A DNA stretch of 64,000 nt from an uncultured Vibrio sp. (GTDB taxonomy: Bacteria > Pseudomonadota > Gammaproteobacteria > Enterobacterales > Vibrionaceae): positions 434,001 through 498,000 of the forward strand of contig NZ_OY776223.1 in NCBI RefSeq assembly GCF_963675395.1. The letters run 5' to 3'. The notes under the pieces are model-generated. The model saw nothing but the letters and a program-made list of their open reading frames with translations. It ran no database searches and was not told where the DNA came from. A program made the translations under genes and the position numbers. Shown here in pieces: positions 28,371 through 37,149 of the stretch (position 1 is the first letter of the stretch; every line of letters begins with the position of its first letter).

Positions 28371-28685
28371 TTACTTTGCCACATTTGTCGCACCAAACGC
28401 TTCTATCCACTGATTGGGCTCTGCAATAATAAACTCGTAAGCGCGTTCGTCAGATAATGTAATGCGTATTGCATCATTCGTAACTGGCATCAGACCAGCT
28501 CCTTTTCCTATGCACTTCTCGACCGAAATGATTTCATCGCATTGCAATATGTATGGACCAAGTGCAAGTTTTTGATTATAGGGTTCAAAAATGACCTCTG
28601 CGTCTGTAAGAGACAGCTTTCCATCCGCTCTTGCCACACCAACCTGTATTGTAGCAACAGACGATTTAATAATTTCTCCTGACAT
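28371..28685 (-). CDS. Hypothetical protein with a GRAM/PH-like fold
   Basis: 104 residues after AAGGAGATATC. The pattern GKLSLTDAEVIFEPYNQKL, ILQCDEIISVEKC, DAIRITLSDERAYEFIIAEPNQWIEA is that of a small GRAM/bacterial PH-like beta-barrel with a closing helix. There is no membrane helix. It is likely cotranscribed with the GFA gene. Confidence 0.6.
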   Translation of the reverse strand: MSGEIIKSSVATIQVGVARADGKLSLTDAEVIFEPYNQKLALGPYILQCDEIISVEKCIGKGAGLMPVTNDAIRITLSDERAYEFIIAEPNQWIEAFGATNVAK

Positions 28686-28939
28686 GATATCTCCTTATCC
28701 ACAATGACCGACATTTAGCTAACGCCTTACGAAACAGTTTCATCTGCGAATGCCAATTCGCTATCTGGAGAAACGATAAAAGACTGAGACATAAAAAGCA
28801 TAGTCGCTTAACGTGTTAATGACTAAAGGTAAAGCACTGCTTCAACATTGTTGCCATCTGGATATAATAAAAATGCGGCGTAATAATTAGGCGCATACTT
28901 TTTTCTCTTATTAACGATCTCTACCTAACTCTCTGCCAT

Positions 28940-29557
28940 TTAAAACGTTAATCCAAGCGACTTCAAATCCGCCTCACACTGCACAGCATTTTCAAACTGA
29001 ATGGCCGCGATGCCAACAGTTTCAGCGCCTTCGACATTATATGGCATATCATCAATAAACACGGTTTGCGTCGCTTCCAGTGAGTGCTGAGTTAACAGTA
29101 ATTGATAAATCTCTGGTTGTGGCTTTAACAGTCCAACTTCAGCCGATACCGTCGCGCCTTCAAACAGATGCCAAAACGTATAATTCTCTTTCAAATACGA
29201 AACGATTTCATGCACGTTATCAGTAAGTGCAAATACACGGTAACCTGCCGCTTTAACTCGCTTGATCAACTCGACCGAACCATAAATTAATATCTGTGTT
29301 TGCTTTACATAGTAAAACAAGCGCTCGCAATCGAGCTCAGAGAAGCCAAGAAGTCGTTGGTATTGAAGTTTTGCTTCCCTTTCAGAAATAATGCCTTTGT
29401 TCAGGTCGAACCAAGTATCTGACTGAAAAATACTTTTCACTTTTTCTTCTGGGGACTCCACGTTTCCAAACGTTAACCTGATGATTTCTAGTGGCGCCCA
29501 TCGAACAACCACATTTCCGATGTCAAAAACGACATTTTTGATATTTTTCGATTCCAT
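28940..29557 (-). CDS. HAD-superfamily phosphatase (YihX-like)
   Basis: 205 residues. Motif I is VVFDIGNVVVRW with the nucleophile Asp; motif II lies in VFALTDNVHE; the Lys is in LLKPQPEIY; motif IV is FIDDMPYNVEGAETVG. The sequence layout is that of YihX-type sugar-phosphate phosphatases. Motif I has Gly where many members carry the second Asp (DxD), which is normal for this subgroup. The substrate is unknown. Confidence 0.85.
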   Translation of the reverse strand: MESKNIKNVVFDIGNVVVRWAPLEIIRLTFGNVESPEEKVKSIFQSDTWFDLNKGIISEREAKLQYQRLLGFSELDCERLFYYVKQTQILIYGSVELIKRVKAAGYRVFALTDNVHEIVSYLKENYTFWHLFEGATVSAEVGLLKPQPEIYQLLLTQHSLEATQTVFIDDMPYNVEGAETVGIAAIQFENAVQCEADLKSLGLTF

Positions 29558-29665
29558 TTTTCTTTCATACCAACTTACGAAATTAGTTTTATTATCTTTA
29601 CTTATTTAAACAGAGCAGGCTTAAAATATTTTTCGTTTAGCCAAAACTAAATACACAATTCTTCA

Positions 29666-30016
29666 TCAAAGAAACTGCAGTACCAAGCACGAGATAAATG
29701 CTGGTAAGCCTGCGATAAACAGCACTAACCCTGTTTGATAATTAAGCCGACGTTGATCCTGCTGTTCTTGCTCAAAATCATGGCCTTTTACCATTTTGTA
29801 GACTTTATCCGTTCTGGGATTGGCGAGCCTGGATGCTTTAATATGTACACCCGGCTCCCACAAAAGCTTTGCCAAGACCCAAATTACGATGACGACAAAA
29901 AACAAAAAATCGACCAGCTGTGTTGTGGCAAAGAAAGGGAAAAACTTCGATAGTACAAACACAGTTAATGCGGCAACCAAGTTGATGAGCAGCACTTTTT
30001 TAATCAAATCAAGCAA
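29666..30016 (-). CDS. Hypothetical membrane protein
   Basis: 116 residues starting with TTG at 30016, for which AGGAGGGTG is an excellent site. Three probable helices: VLLINLVAALTVFVLSKFF, QLVDFLFFVVIVIWVLAKLL and GLVLFIAGLPAFISCLVLQF. A polar loop with KASRLANPRTDKVYKMVKG and a QEQQDQRR segment lies between helices two and three. No family is recognised. Confidence 0.65.
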   Translation of the reverse strand: MLDLIKKVLLINLVAALTVFVLSKFFPFFATTQLVDFLFFVVIVIWVLAKLLWEPGVHIKASRLANPRTDKVYKMVKGHDFEQEQQDQRRLNYQTGLVLFIAGLPAFISCLVLQFL

Positions 30017-30125
30017 AACACCCTCCTAAGGTTAAATCCGTTTTAAGTGAAGTAAAAAAGTCGCTACGAATCACAGTTCAAATAGATGCACAACGCGCCA
30101 TGAGTGGCAAATAATGTTTAGACCG

Positions 30126-30563
30126 CTACTCTCTAGTTTCGATGCGATACTGCATTTCGATCAACTGATGCTCTCCAACAATTTCAACTTCTCGAATAAA
30201 CTCAAAACCAAATTTCTCATAGTAATTGCGTAAATAACCATGAGCGTGAATTTCGATAGAGCATACCCCGACGTTTCGCGCGTATTCCATTAATGCCTTT
30301 ACAACTTTAGAAGCAATTCCCAAACTTCGGTATGGTTCTGTCACTGCAACTCTAGCCATTACGGAAGAGCTATCTTCATTTATCGTTAATCGAGCCGTTG
30401 CAACTAGAGTGCCCTTATCCTCGACTAAAGCGTGAACGGCGCCTTCATCTAATCCATCTAGATCCAATGCTTTCGGGATTTTCTGTTCGACAGTAAACAC
30501 CTGATGGCGAATCGCTTGTGCCTTTTGTATGACCTCTGCGCTGTTTCCAATAATGATTTCCAT
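30126..30563 (-). CDS. GNAT-family N-acetyltransferase
   Basis: 145 residues from the ATG at 30563 (AAAGG ten bases upstream). The acetyl-CoA site is ARVAVTEPYRSLGIASKVVKALMEYAR, where R..LGIA replaces the usual R-x-x-G-x-G/A, and the C-terminal part is YEKFGFEFIREVEIVGEHQLIEM. It resembles the ElaA-like branch (IRHQVFTVEQKIPKALDLDGLDE). It follows the racemase gene by 11 bases. Confidence 0.85.
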   Translation of the reverse strand: MEIIIGNSAEVIQKAQAIRHQVFTVEQKIPKALDLDGLDEGAVHALVEDKGTLVATARLTINEDSSSVMARVAVTEPYRSLGIASKVVKALMEYARNVGVCSIEIHAHGYLRNYYEKFGFEFIREVEIVGEHQLIEMQYRIETRE

Positions 30564-30574
30564 GCCACAGCCTT

Positions 30575-31270
30575 TTAAGAACCTAATGCCCATTCAACGC
30601 CACGCGCGGCGTGAATCTCCGTAGTGTCATATAAAGGTACCGACGTGTCACTTTGCTTGACTAATAATGCGATTTCAGTACACCCCAGAATCACTGCTTG
30701 AGCGCCCTGTTCATGTAAATTAGCAATGATTTGCACGTAACTATCTCGGGACTCGCTTTTTATTTCACCCAGACAGAGCTCTTGATAAATAACGTCGTGA
30801 ATGACGGTTTGTTCATCAACAGTTGGAACAACGACTTCTATGCCAAACTTATCTGTAATCCTGCCTTTGTAAAAGTCTTGCTCCATTGTAAATCGCGTAC
30901 CCAACAGGCCAACTTTCGTAACCCCGTCACGAATCAGGCTCTCTGCCGTCGCATCGGCAATATGTAAAATTGGAATCGATATGTGTGACTCGATTTCTGG
31001 TACAACTTTATGCATCGTGTTGGTACAAATCATTAAAAAGTCTGCGCCACCACGTTCTACAGACTTGGCTGCCTGAGCAAGGATCAGAGCCGTTTCAGAC
31101 CATTTCCCCTGATGCTGGAGCTTCTCTATCTCATCAAAGTCGACACTGTATAAACAGATCTTCGCGGAATGTAATCCGCCAAGCTGAGACTTAACGCCTT
31201 CATTCAGTGCCTTATAGTAGCTGGCGGTTGATTCCCAACTCATCCCACCTAACAACCCTATTGTCTTCAT
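30575..31270 (-). CDS. Aspartate/glutamate racemase family protein
   Basis: 231 residues. The two catalytic cysteines appear in MICTNTMHKV and LGCTEIALLV, with the N-terminal GLLGGMSWESTASYY typical of the YgeA/RacX group. These enzymes racemise amino acids without a cofactor; YgeA acts broadly, so the substrate is left open. AAGGGAAGG precedes the ATG, and the acetyltransferase gene follows closely. Confidence 0.88.
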   Translation of the reverse strand: MKTIGLLGGMSWESTASYYKALNEGVKSQLGGLHSAKICLYSVDFDEIEKLQHQGKWSETALILAQAAKSVERGGADFLMICTNTMHKVVPEIESHISIPILHIADATAESLIRDGVTKVGLLGTRFTMEQDFYKGRITDKFGIEVVVPTVDEQTVIHDVIYQELCLGEIKSESRDSYVQIIANLHEQGAQAVILGCTEIALLVKQSDTSVPLYDTTEIHAARGVEWALGS

Positions 31271-31304
31271 TTGCCTTCCCTTATTTGAGCGATAGAGGAC
31301 TCAG

Positions 31305-31883
31305 TTATGGACATTCCTGCCAGTTATACTCCATTTGACGCGCGACCATTTTAGCAAGATCACGACTATGTAAGTGTGAAACAAGATATAAACTCATGTC
31401 GATACCTGCTGAGATGCCTCCAGAAGTTGTGTATTTCCCTGAAGTAACCCAGCGTTGATCATCGATCACCATTAAGTTTGGAAAGCGATGCGTCAAGTCA
31501 GGGATGTCCTCCCAGTGCGTAGTCACCGTTAAACCCTTGAGCAGTCCGGCACTGGCTAATAAAAATGCGCCAGTACAAACCGATGCTACCCAACTGGCAC
31601 GTTGATCGACCGATTTTATCCAGTTCAATACCGGTAACTTCGTCATTTCCTCAGTGTGCACACCCCCCACAACAACCAACAAATCAATATCGGGGTGGTC
31701 ATGAATGGAATAGTCAGGCAAGACCTTGAAGCCACCTCTTGCGGCAACCGCATTTTTGGTTTCTGCCACAAGAAACACATTCCAATCGCTTGTTTCTAAT
31801 CGCTTTGCTGTGCTAAAAACTTCGAAGGGTCCCGAGAAATCCAGTACCTCTGCGTCATCATAGATATATATTCCAATATTCAT
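31305..31883 (-). CDS. DJ-1/PfpI family protein, isonitrile hydratase-like
   Basis: 192 residues from the ATG at 31883 with GGAGG four bases upstream; an earlier in-frame ATG at 31916 would nearly touch the neighbouring gene and has no such site. The nucleophile elbow is ASVCTGAFLLASAGLLKG, followed by VTTHWEDI and TSGKYTTSGGISAGIDM. This resembles the N-terminal domain of GlxA-type regulators and InhA-type isocyanide hydratases, but no AraC domain is attached. Activity is uncertain. Confidence 0.85.
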   Translation of the reverse strand: MNIGIYIYDDAEVLDFSGPFEVFSTAKRLETSDWNVFLVAETKNAVAARGGFKVLPDYSIHDHPDIDLLVVVGGVHTEEMTKLPVLNWIKSVDQRASWVASVCTGAFLLASAGLLKGLTVTTHWEDIPDLTHRFPNLMVIDDQRWVTSGKYTTSGGISAGIDMSLYLVSHLHSRDLAKMVARQMEYNWQECP

Positions 31884-31917
31884 TATGCCTCCATGCACAT
31901 AATCTTTTGCTAACACT

Positions 31918-32370
31918 TTAACTTTTTACCCATTGTCTGAGCAACCCTTGCATACTTTTCCCCACTAGAACAATGAGGACCGCGCCAACCAAAACTGGCG
32001 TGATGAGAAAAGCCCACCCTTGCCCAGATAACATAATCAACAACGGGTTTGCGCCAGCTGGCGGATGCGTCGTTTTCGTAATGAGCATTAGACTCACGGC
32101 TATACCTGTCGCAAGCGCCAGTGTCAGCGGTGTAACACCAATATATTGCGTGAACAACACACCAACAGAAGCAGTTATCAGGTGTCCGAGAATAACGTTT
32201 TTAGGCTGAGCCAAAGGGCTATCTGGTACACCAAAGACAAGAACGGTTGTAGCGCCAAACGGAGCCATAAGCAATGCAACATCACTCATCGTTGCATCAA
32301 AAAAAGACAACATGCCTATCGCGAGAAATGCACCAATCCCAGCGATTACTGACAATCCAATATTTTTCAT
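31918..32370 (-). CDS. HPP family membrane protein
   Basis: 150 residues, four membrane helices and the signature THPPAGANPLL. GGGAGG precedes the ATG. HPP proteins in cyanobacteria and plastids transport nitrite; bacterial roles are less clear. It is divergent from a TetR gene with two operator-like palindromes between them, so its expression is probably induced by a small molecule. Confidence 0.88.
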   Translation of the reverse strand: MKNIGLSVIAGIGAFLAIGMLSFFDATMSDVALLMAPFGATTVLVFGVPDSPLAQPKNVILGHLITASVGVLFTQYIGVTPLTLALATGIAVSLMLITKTTHPPAGANPLLIMLSGQGWAFLITPVLVGAVLIVLVGKSMQGLLRQWVKS

Positions 32371-32387
32371 TTTAACCTCCCAATAAA

Positions 32388-32432
32388 GTAGACCACTCTG
32401 TCTACCAATCTAAAATAGACAAATCGGTCTAC
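32388..32432. promoter_or_regulatory. Twin TetR-type operators
   Basis: GTAGAC-CACTCT-GTCTAC (32388-32405) and ATAGAC-AAATCG-GTCTAC (32415-32432) are two 18-base palindromes with the same arms, 27 bases centre to centre, in the gap between the HPP and TetR genes. They are probably the binding sites of the adjacent TetR protein, covering both promoters. Confidence 0.8.
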
Positions 32433-32466
32433 TTTTGTCAAACTACTTTTCACGGAGGAGCCTCTT

Positions 32467-33027
32467 ATGAGCAAAAAACGTCAGTTACTTATCGATACTG
32501 CATTAGCCCTTTTTTATACCAATGGGATTAACTCGATTGGAATCAATGAAATATTGAGTGTGTCCGGTGTCGCCAAACGTACACTTTACAGCCACTTTTC
32601 AAGCAAAGAAGCGTTAGTGTTAGCCGCTTTGCAACAAAGACACGAGACGTTTTCTTACTGGCTGGACCAAAAACTGTCTGGGGCCAAATCAGACAAAGAA
32701 GTGATAGATGAGTTATTTTCAGCGCTTGCAAGTTGGTTCAGCAGTCAAGAACATGCGTTAGGAAAGTTTAGAGGTTGTTTTTTTATCAACACTTCAGCGG
32801 AGTTTAGTGATGTAAACAGCGAAATAGCGCGCTTTTGTGGACAGCATAAAAAAGAAGTCCGTGACATCATTGCCAATCATTTACAGAGCAACGATAGCGC
32901 ATTAATTGATGCGATCTGCTTGATGAAAGAAGGAGCAATTGTCACTGCACACATGAGCGGGAATGGGCAAGGCGTCGCCAATAAGTGCATTCAAATTCTA
33001 CACGGAATTGAAGGTCGAACAGAGTAA
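32467..33027 (+). CDS. TetR/AcrR-family transcriptional regulator
   Basis: 186 residues. The HTH is DTALALFYTNGINSIGINEIL then SGVAKRTLYSHFSSKEALVLAAL (about 7-52). The C-terminal domain, with RGCFFINTSAEFSD, resembles the TetR_C group whose members sense small organic compounds. GGAGG lies upstream of the ATG. It is divergent from the HPP gene and most likely represses it and itself. Confidence 0.9.
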   Translation: MSKKRQLLIDTALALFYTNGINSIGINEILSVSGVAKRTLYSHFSSKEALVLAALQQRHETFSYWLDQKLSGAKSDKEVIDELFSALASWFSSQEHALGKFRGCFFINTSAEFSDVNSEIARFCGQHKKEVRDIIANHLQSNDSALIDAICLMKEGAIVTAHMSGNGQGVANKCIQILHGIEGRTE

Positions 33028-33151
33028 CGACAAATCGTCGCCGCGGCGTACCTGCCTGCCAAGCCGAAAGAGCAAAATGGCGCCAATGAACGGGGCCATT
33101 TGAGAGGATGTGCCAAAGAAAAATGGCATTATCGATGTATAAATACCTAGC

Positions 33152-33442
33152 TTATAGGAATTTAACTCTTTCATCGATGCACTCATACGACCCCATTTCG
33201 AATTCACGACATATCCAAGGCCGGTTTTCATATATTGAGCACATATACGTTTCTCTGTCTAAAGCCGCACACCAACCATCATCCAGTCTCATCATGGTTT
33301 CACCACCATACTGGTCGCGGGAAATGAATTGTTCTGGAACGCCGGTATCAGAAATGATCATCACTTCAAGACGGCAGCAACAGGCTTTGCAATTTGAACA
33401 GGACGGAGTTTCTGGAGAGGTGTTTGTAATCGGTATATTCAT
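33152..33442 (-). CDS. YkgJ-family cysteine cluster protein
   Basis: 96 residues from the ATG at 33442; a longer reading would need a TTG at 33463. The zinc/iron-chelating cluster is CSNCKACCCRLEV plus the CAAL, MCSIYENRPWICREF pattern at about 58-80. The family is conserved, and its function is unknown. Its downstream end lies 124 bases from the TetR gene and convergent with it. Confidence 0.85.
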   Translation of the reverse strand: MNIPITNTSPETPSCSNCKACCCRLEVMIISDTGVPEQFISRDQYGGETMMRLDDGWCAALDRETYMCSIYENRPWICREFEMGSYECIDERVKFL

Positions 33443-33692
33443 GAGTAACTGCAATTTCGTCAATTGTGCATGATACCTTAAATCTACTATGACTTTTGGT
33501 ACTTTATAAAAAATATTTACGTTGCCATCGATATGACTGGCTAGTTTGCAAGCGTTACGTTGAGCAAAAATCCCATAAACTGCACGACAAACAACCTGTT
33601 AGGCTTTCCCCTTTTCTGCGACTACGATTCTTTACTTGGTTTGTCAGAATATACCTGAGACAATGGTCACAACTTACTACAGGCGAAACAAT

Positions 33693-33932
33693 ATGAAACT
33701 TTTAGTGCGCAACCTTGCGCGAACCACAACCGAGCATGAAATTCGTGTTCTTTTTTCAGCCTACGGCACAGTCAATGAGTGCAACCTAGTATTAGACCAA
33801 GAATCGGGGCAGTCTAAAGGCTTCGCTTTCGTTGAAATGCCAAATGAGGATGAAGCGAAAAATGCACTTGAAAGCCTTCATCACACGAACGTAGCTAAGA
33901 GCAAAATCAGAGTTAAGTTCGCGCAAAACTAA
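33693..33932 (+). CDS. RRM-type RNA-binding protein
   Basis: 79 residues from the ATG at 33693 (AGGCGAA upstream). It is a single RNA recognition motif: RNP2 KLLVRNL, RNP1 KGFAFVEM, and the final strand SKIRVKFAQN. Short stand-alone RRMs are common in Vibrio, Shewanella and cyanobacteria and are often cold-inducible. The 229-base gap upstream, with no gene, may be a long 5' leader, but this cannot be tested by eye. Confidence 0.9.
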   Translation: MKLLVRNLARTTTEHEIRVLFSAYGTVNECNLVLDQESGQSKGFAFVEMPNEDEAKNALESLHHTNVAKSKIRVKFAQN

Positions 33933-34105
33933 GCCGCCCTCGGAGCCTGATTAGCCATGCGTTAAAGGGTTCCGTTCTTTATTGTCACTAGCCTTAACCC
34001 TTCTCCCTTTCTGATATCTTCGACAGACCAGATAAAAACGCAACGCAGAGCCAAATGCTATACGTTGCGATTAAGAACTGAGTTTTTAACTTAAAATGAT
34101 TTTGC

Positions 34106-34486
34106 TTAAGCCATGATATGGGTAGCACAAAGCTTATTACCTGATGGATCACGTAAATAGGCAAGATACATTTCTCGTGGACCCACCGTTCTTACACCTG
34201 GAGGATCTTCACACTCAACACCACCACTTTCCAGACCAGCTTTATGCCATAGCTCGACTAATTCAGGGCTATCCACTTTAAAGCCAATAGTCATGCCGTT
34301 TCCTGAAGTTGCTGCTTCGCCATCGATTGGCGCAGTAATGGCAAAAGTTCCCTCAGGGTGAAAATAGAAGCAGCGCCCGTGAGGATCTAAGACACCTTCT
34401 TGGTAACCGAGCACCGACAAGATCGCATCATAAAATTGTTTGGATTTATCGACATCATTTGAGCCAACCATAACGTGACTGAACAT
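34106..34486 (-). CDS. VOC-family (glyoxalase/bleomycin-resistance) protein
   Basis: 126 residues in two beta-alpha-beta-beta-beta halves: FSHVMVGSNDVDKSKQFYDAIL at the start and EMYLAYLRDPSGNKLCATH at the end, with candidate metal ligands His4 and Glu near the end of each module. Substrate and reaction are unknown. AAAGGACG precedes the ATG. Confidence 0.88.
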   Translation of the reverse strand: MFSHVMVGSNDVDKSKQFYDAILSVLGYQEGVLDPHGRCFYFHPEGTFAITAPIDGEAATSGNGMTIGFKVDSPELVELWHKAGLESGGVECEDPPGVRTVGPREMYLAYLRDPSGNKLCATHIMA

Positions 34487-34795
34487 TTATACGTCCTTTT
34501 TGATTGTTGTTGAACTAACCTACTCTGCTATAACAATTTTCTGATGTCTATGAGTGTTTTGTTAAGGTGTGAAGCACGTAATATACTCCAACAACCCCGC
34601 CGAGCAAGATTCAGCAAGAATGATTGGGTTTACAGACACAGCCACAATTTGAAAAGATTGAGTTCGGAGCAAGTAATGAACACACTTCCTCCAAACCAGG
34701 AGTCGTATTAACCACCGATGTGACAGGAAAATCCCATGGATTCTACTTTATGTTTTAGTTGTCGGATTTTTTCGTCTGGGTTTGATGCTGTATCT

Positions 34796-34925
34796 GGCTT
34801 TGTTGTACTGTTTCCAGTTAGTTGTTTTGTAACGAGGTTTCGGCATAGGACTACGATTATTAACTGATGTAGCCGATCAGATCGTAAGTTCCTGATTTAG
34901 TTCCTTCGAATTACGCAACAAAGCC
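34796..34925 (-). mobile_element. IS5-family (IS903-group) remnant, 130 bp
   Basis: From 34925 leftward the minus strand begins with the terminal sequence GGCTTTGTTGCG and a 79-base leader, then the transposase start MPKPRYKTTNWKQYNKA (ATG at 34846), a familiar N-terminus of Vibrio IS5-type transposases. After NKA the homology stops. The other 90 percent of the element is missing. The gap from 34487 to 35265 holds no intact gene; a short frame near 34690-34790 on the minus strand (SNPDEKIRQLKHKVESMGF) may be another relic. Confidence 0.75.
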
Positions 34926-35265
34926 GTTCGGAATAACCAAAGGAATCCATGCTAATAGTCGATTTAGGTATTTTCACGCTCCCCCTTTTTCCCAAAAAAA
35001 TGCTTAAACGCCAGCCCAGAGGCACTTTCCCATCAGGTGCAAGAATCCCGGTACCTCGAATGTCTTAGGCAAAGTTTTGATCTGAAAATTTTCTGCTAAG
35101 TCTGCAACAATTAACCTACAGGAGCCTTGGTGAAAACACGCATTTTCCATTTTTGCAAACATAATAACGACGTAAACATTTAACCATGAGATGTATGTGG
35201 GTTTTTCACGCAAAAATCTATGGCAATCTGTTCTGATTGAACAAAACACATACAATGGAGTTGTT

Positions 35266-36231
35266 ATGTCTTTTTCTTCAGAGCAAATACTACCCATTAC
35301 GGCCAATCAAGATAGATCAAGAGGATGCTTGATAGGATTAGCCGTCGGCGACGCACTGGGTACTACATTAGAGTTTCAACCACCAGGAACCTTTAAACCA
35401 CTGACTGATATTGTTGGCGGTGGGCACTTTTGTTTAAAAAAAGGCTACTGGACCGACGATACCTCTATGGCGTTATGCTTGGGTCATAGTTTGGTTGAAA
35501 GCGAAGGTTTTGATGCCTGGGACCAAATGAACAAATACTGTGACTGGATGAATAAAGGTTATATGAGTAGTATCGGCGTATGTTTTGATGTTGGTGTCGG
35601 TGTGTCATCGGCACTACGTCGTTTTCAAAAAACAGGTGATCCGTATGCTGGGTCAAAAGCGCGCTGGAGTTCAGGGAATGGTTCGATTATGCGTCTTGCT
35701 CCTGTTCCCATTTTTTATCAGTTGTCACTCTCTGATGCGATGGAGTTTGCCGCAGAAAGTTCTCGTACAACTCACGGTTCTGAATTGTGCCTTGATGCCT
35801 GCCGTTTGCTGTCTTCCATCTTAGTTCATCTTATCAATGGTGGTGAAAAGCACGGTTGTTTTGAACTTCAGTACCAGCCACAAACAGAAGAAGTCCAGCT
35901 GATAAAATCAGGCGCTTTTGTCCATAAAACGTATACCAAACTAACAGGAAGTGGGTATGTCGTTGAGAGTTTGGAGTCCGCCTTGTGGTGTTTTATTAAT
36001 ACCGAGTCGTTTGAATCGTGTGTTCTAGCAGCCGCTAACCTTGGGAATGATGCGGATACAACAGCGGCTATCGCCGGTCAATTAGCGGGTGCTTACTACG
36101 GACATAGTGGGATACGCTCTGACTGGTTGGATGTACTGCATATGCACAATGATATTTTTGCGTTGGCAGATGAACTTTTCAAACTTTCCCAACAAGTTCA
36201 TACGGGAAAAACAACGGAGGAAAGTGAATGA
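35266..36231 (+). CDS. draG: ADP-ribosylglycohydrolase (DraG family)
   Basis: 321 residues from the ATG at 35266, chosen for the GGAG site; an earlier start at 35191 has none. Metal-binding motifs of the family are intact: GCLIGLAVGDALG (20-32), WTDDTSMAL (Asp64, Asp65) and the C-terminal LGNDADTTAAIAGQLAGA (Asp262, Asp264). DraG removes ADP-ribose from arginine of dinitrogenase reductase in diazotrophs; relatives act on other ADP-ribosylated targets. It overlaps the next gene, a DraT homologue, by four bases (ATGA), so the two are translationally coupled with the hydrolase made first. Confidence 0.88.
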   Translation: MSFSSEQILPITANQDRSRGCLIGLAVGDALGTTLEFQPPGTFKPLTDIVGGGHFCLKKGYWTDDTSMALCLGHSLVESEGFDAWDQMNKYCDWMNKGYMSSIGVCFDVGVGVSSALRRFQKTGDPYAGSKARWSSGNGSIMRLAPVPIFYQLSLSDAMEFAAESSRTTHGSELCLDACRLLSSILVHLINGGEKHGCFELQYQPQTEEVQLIKSGAFVHKTYTKLTGSGYVVESLESALWCFINTESFESCVLAAANLGNDADTTAAIAGQLAGAYYGHSGIRSDWLDVLHMHNDIFALADELFKLSQQVHTGKTTEESE

Positions 36232-37076
36232 CAGAGTTAGCTATGTTGCAAACTACTCACTATTTTTGTTCTCCGGAAGAAAATGAGGTACTTAATCAAA
36301 TATGCTTACCTCTTAATCATTGTAATGTGCCTTCCTGGCTCCTCGCGAGCATCGCCTATCAGGATAACCCGATTCCTTTGGAGTTAGACGGTATTCAAAT
36401 TTGGTATCCCAAATTATTTAACAATCTTAAAAGTATCGATAGTTATGAGACCCGGGCGGAGCATTTTAAGAACTTCATGACTAATCTCTTTCATTTAGCG
36501 AAGCACGATTACAACGCGCAAGAGAATACCGATCCCCCACCCAGACCAAAGGTGAATTATCGGCGTTTGTTATTGGGTTGGTTGTTTGATTCCGATAATG
36601 AACAAGGTGCGGCGTGGCGTAGCTGGGTTGAATCACGTTTTGGTTTATTAACTTGTTTCCACAAGGAATCTCTACATGGTCCTGATACGCCTGAATACCT
36701 GAGGTTCAGGAAAACTTGCACCCGAGCGACCTACAATACCAACGAGTTGTATGCACAGCTCGATTTGCTGTATTGCTTTTGTCAGCATGAGTTGCGTTTA
36801 CGATTTAAGGGCCGTGAGCATGTGACTTTGTATCGAGGCTGTGCTGAATTACCTGAACACACTATTGATGGGCAGGCAGTCAAACTGTTCAACAATCTGA
36901 GTTCATTTACGGCAGATGCAGACAGCGCACTTCGTTTTGGTTCTAAAGTGTATGCCGTTGAGGTACCGCTTGCCAAAATCGCGTGCTTTGAATCCCTACT
37001 GCCCGATAGTTTACAGGGAGAACAAGAGTTCATGGTTTTGGGAGGGCTATACAAAGTTGAACGCTTAAAACTGTAA
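36228..37076 (+). CDS. draT: NAD+-dinitrogenase-reductase ADP-ribosyltransferase (DraT) homologue
   Basis: 282 residues, close to the usual DraT length. Conserved stretches are GWLFDSDNEQGAAWRSWVES (117-136), QLDLLYCFCQHEL, VTLYRG (199-204), FNNLSSFT (221-228) and SLQGEQEFMVLGGLYKV (261-277). In diazotrophs DraT adds ADP-ribose to an arginine of NifH to switch nitrogenase off. No nif gene appears in this window, so the substrate is open: NifH elsewhere in the genome, another host protein, or a foreign target. The pairing with DraG in one overlapping operon is direct evidence of a reversible modification system. Confidence 0.85.
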   Translation: MTELAMLQTTHYFCSPEENEVLNQICLPLNHCNVPSWLLASIAYQDNPIPLELDGIQIWYPKLFNNLKSIDSYETRAEHFKNFMTNLFHLAKHDYNAQENTDPPPRPKVNYRRLLLGWLFDSDNEQGAAWRSWVESRFGLLTCFHKESLHGPDTPEYLRFRKTCTRATYNTNELYAQLDLLYCFCQHELRLRFKGREHVTLYRGCAELPEHTIDGQAVKLFNNLSSFTADADSALRFGSKVYAVEVPLAKIACFESLLPDSLQGEQEFMVLGGLYKVERLKL

Positions 37077-37149
37077 AGGTAAAAACACCACGTGTTACGA
37101 ATCAAGACGCTCTTCATCCGTCCAAAGCACCTCTGCATTCTTAGGTTGT

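Noticed and set aside
32998..33231. 77-residue minus-strand frame with a hydrophobic middle
   Set aside because: It overlaps both the end of the TetR gene and the end of the YkgJ gene; no good start or family pattern, so it is probably chance.
33108..33473. 121-residue plus-strand frame
   Set aside because: It runs antisense to the YkgJ-family gene, whose cysteine motifs are clear; the plus-strand product has no domain-like features.
34787..34934. Transposition of the 130-bp IS5 relic as a unit
   Set aside because: The nine bases on either side are different, so no target duplication supports it; the MITE idea stays speculative.
35100..35265. Possible sigma-54 or NtrC sites upstream of draG
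   Set aside because: GG and GC pairs are present, but the spacing is nine rather than ten bases and flanking matches are poor.
35004..35306. 100-residue minus-strand frame before draG
   Set aside because: It overlaps the draG start, lacks a ribosome binding site and shows no protein-family pattern.
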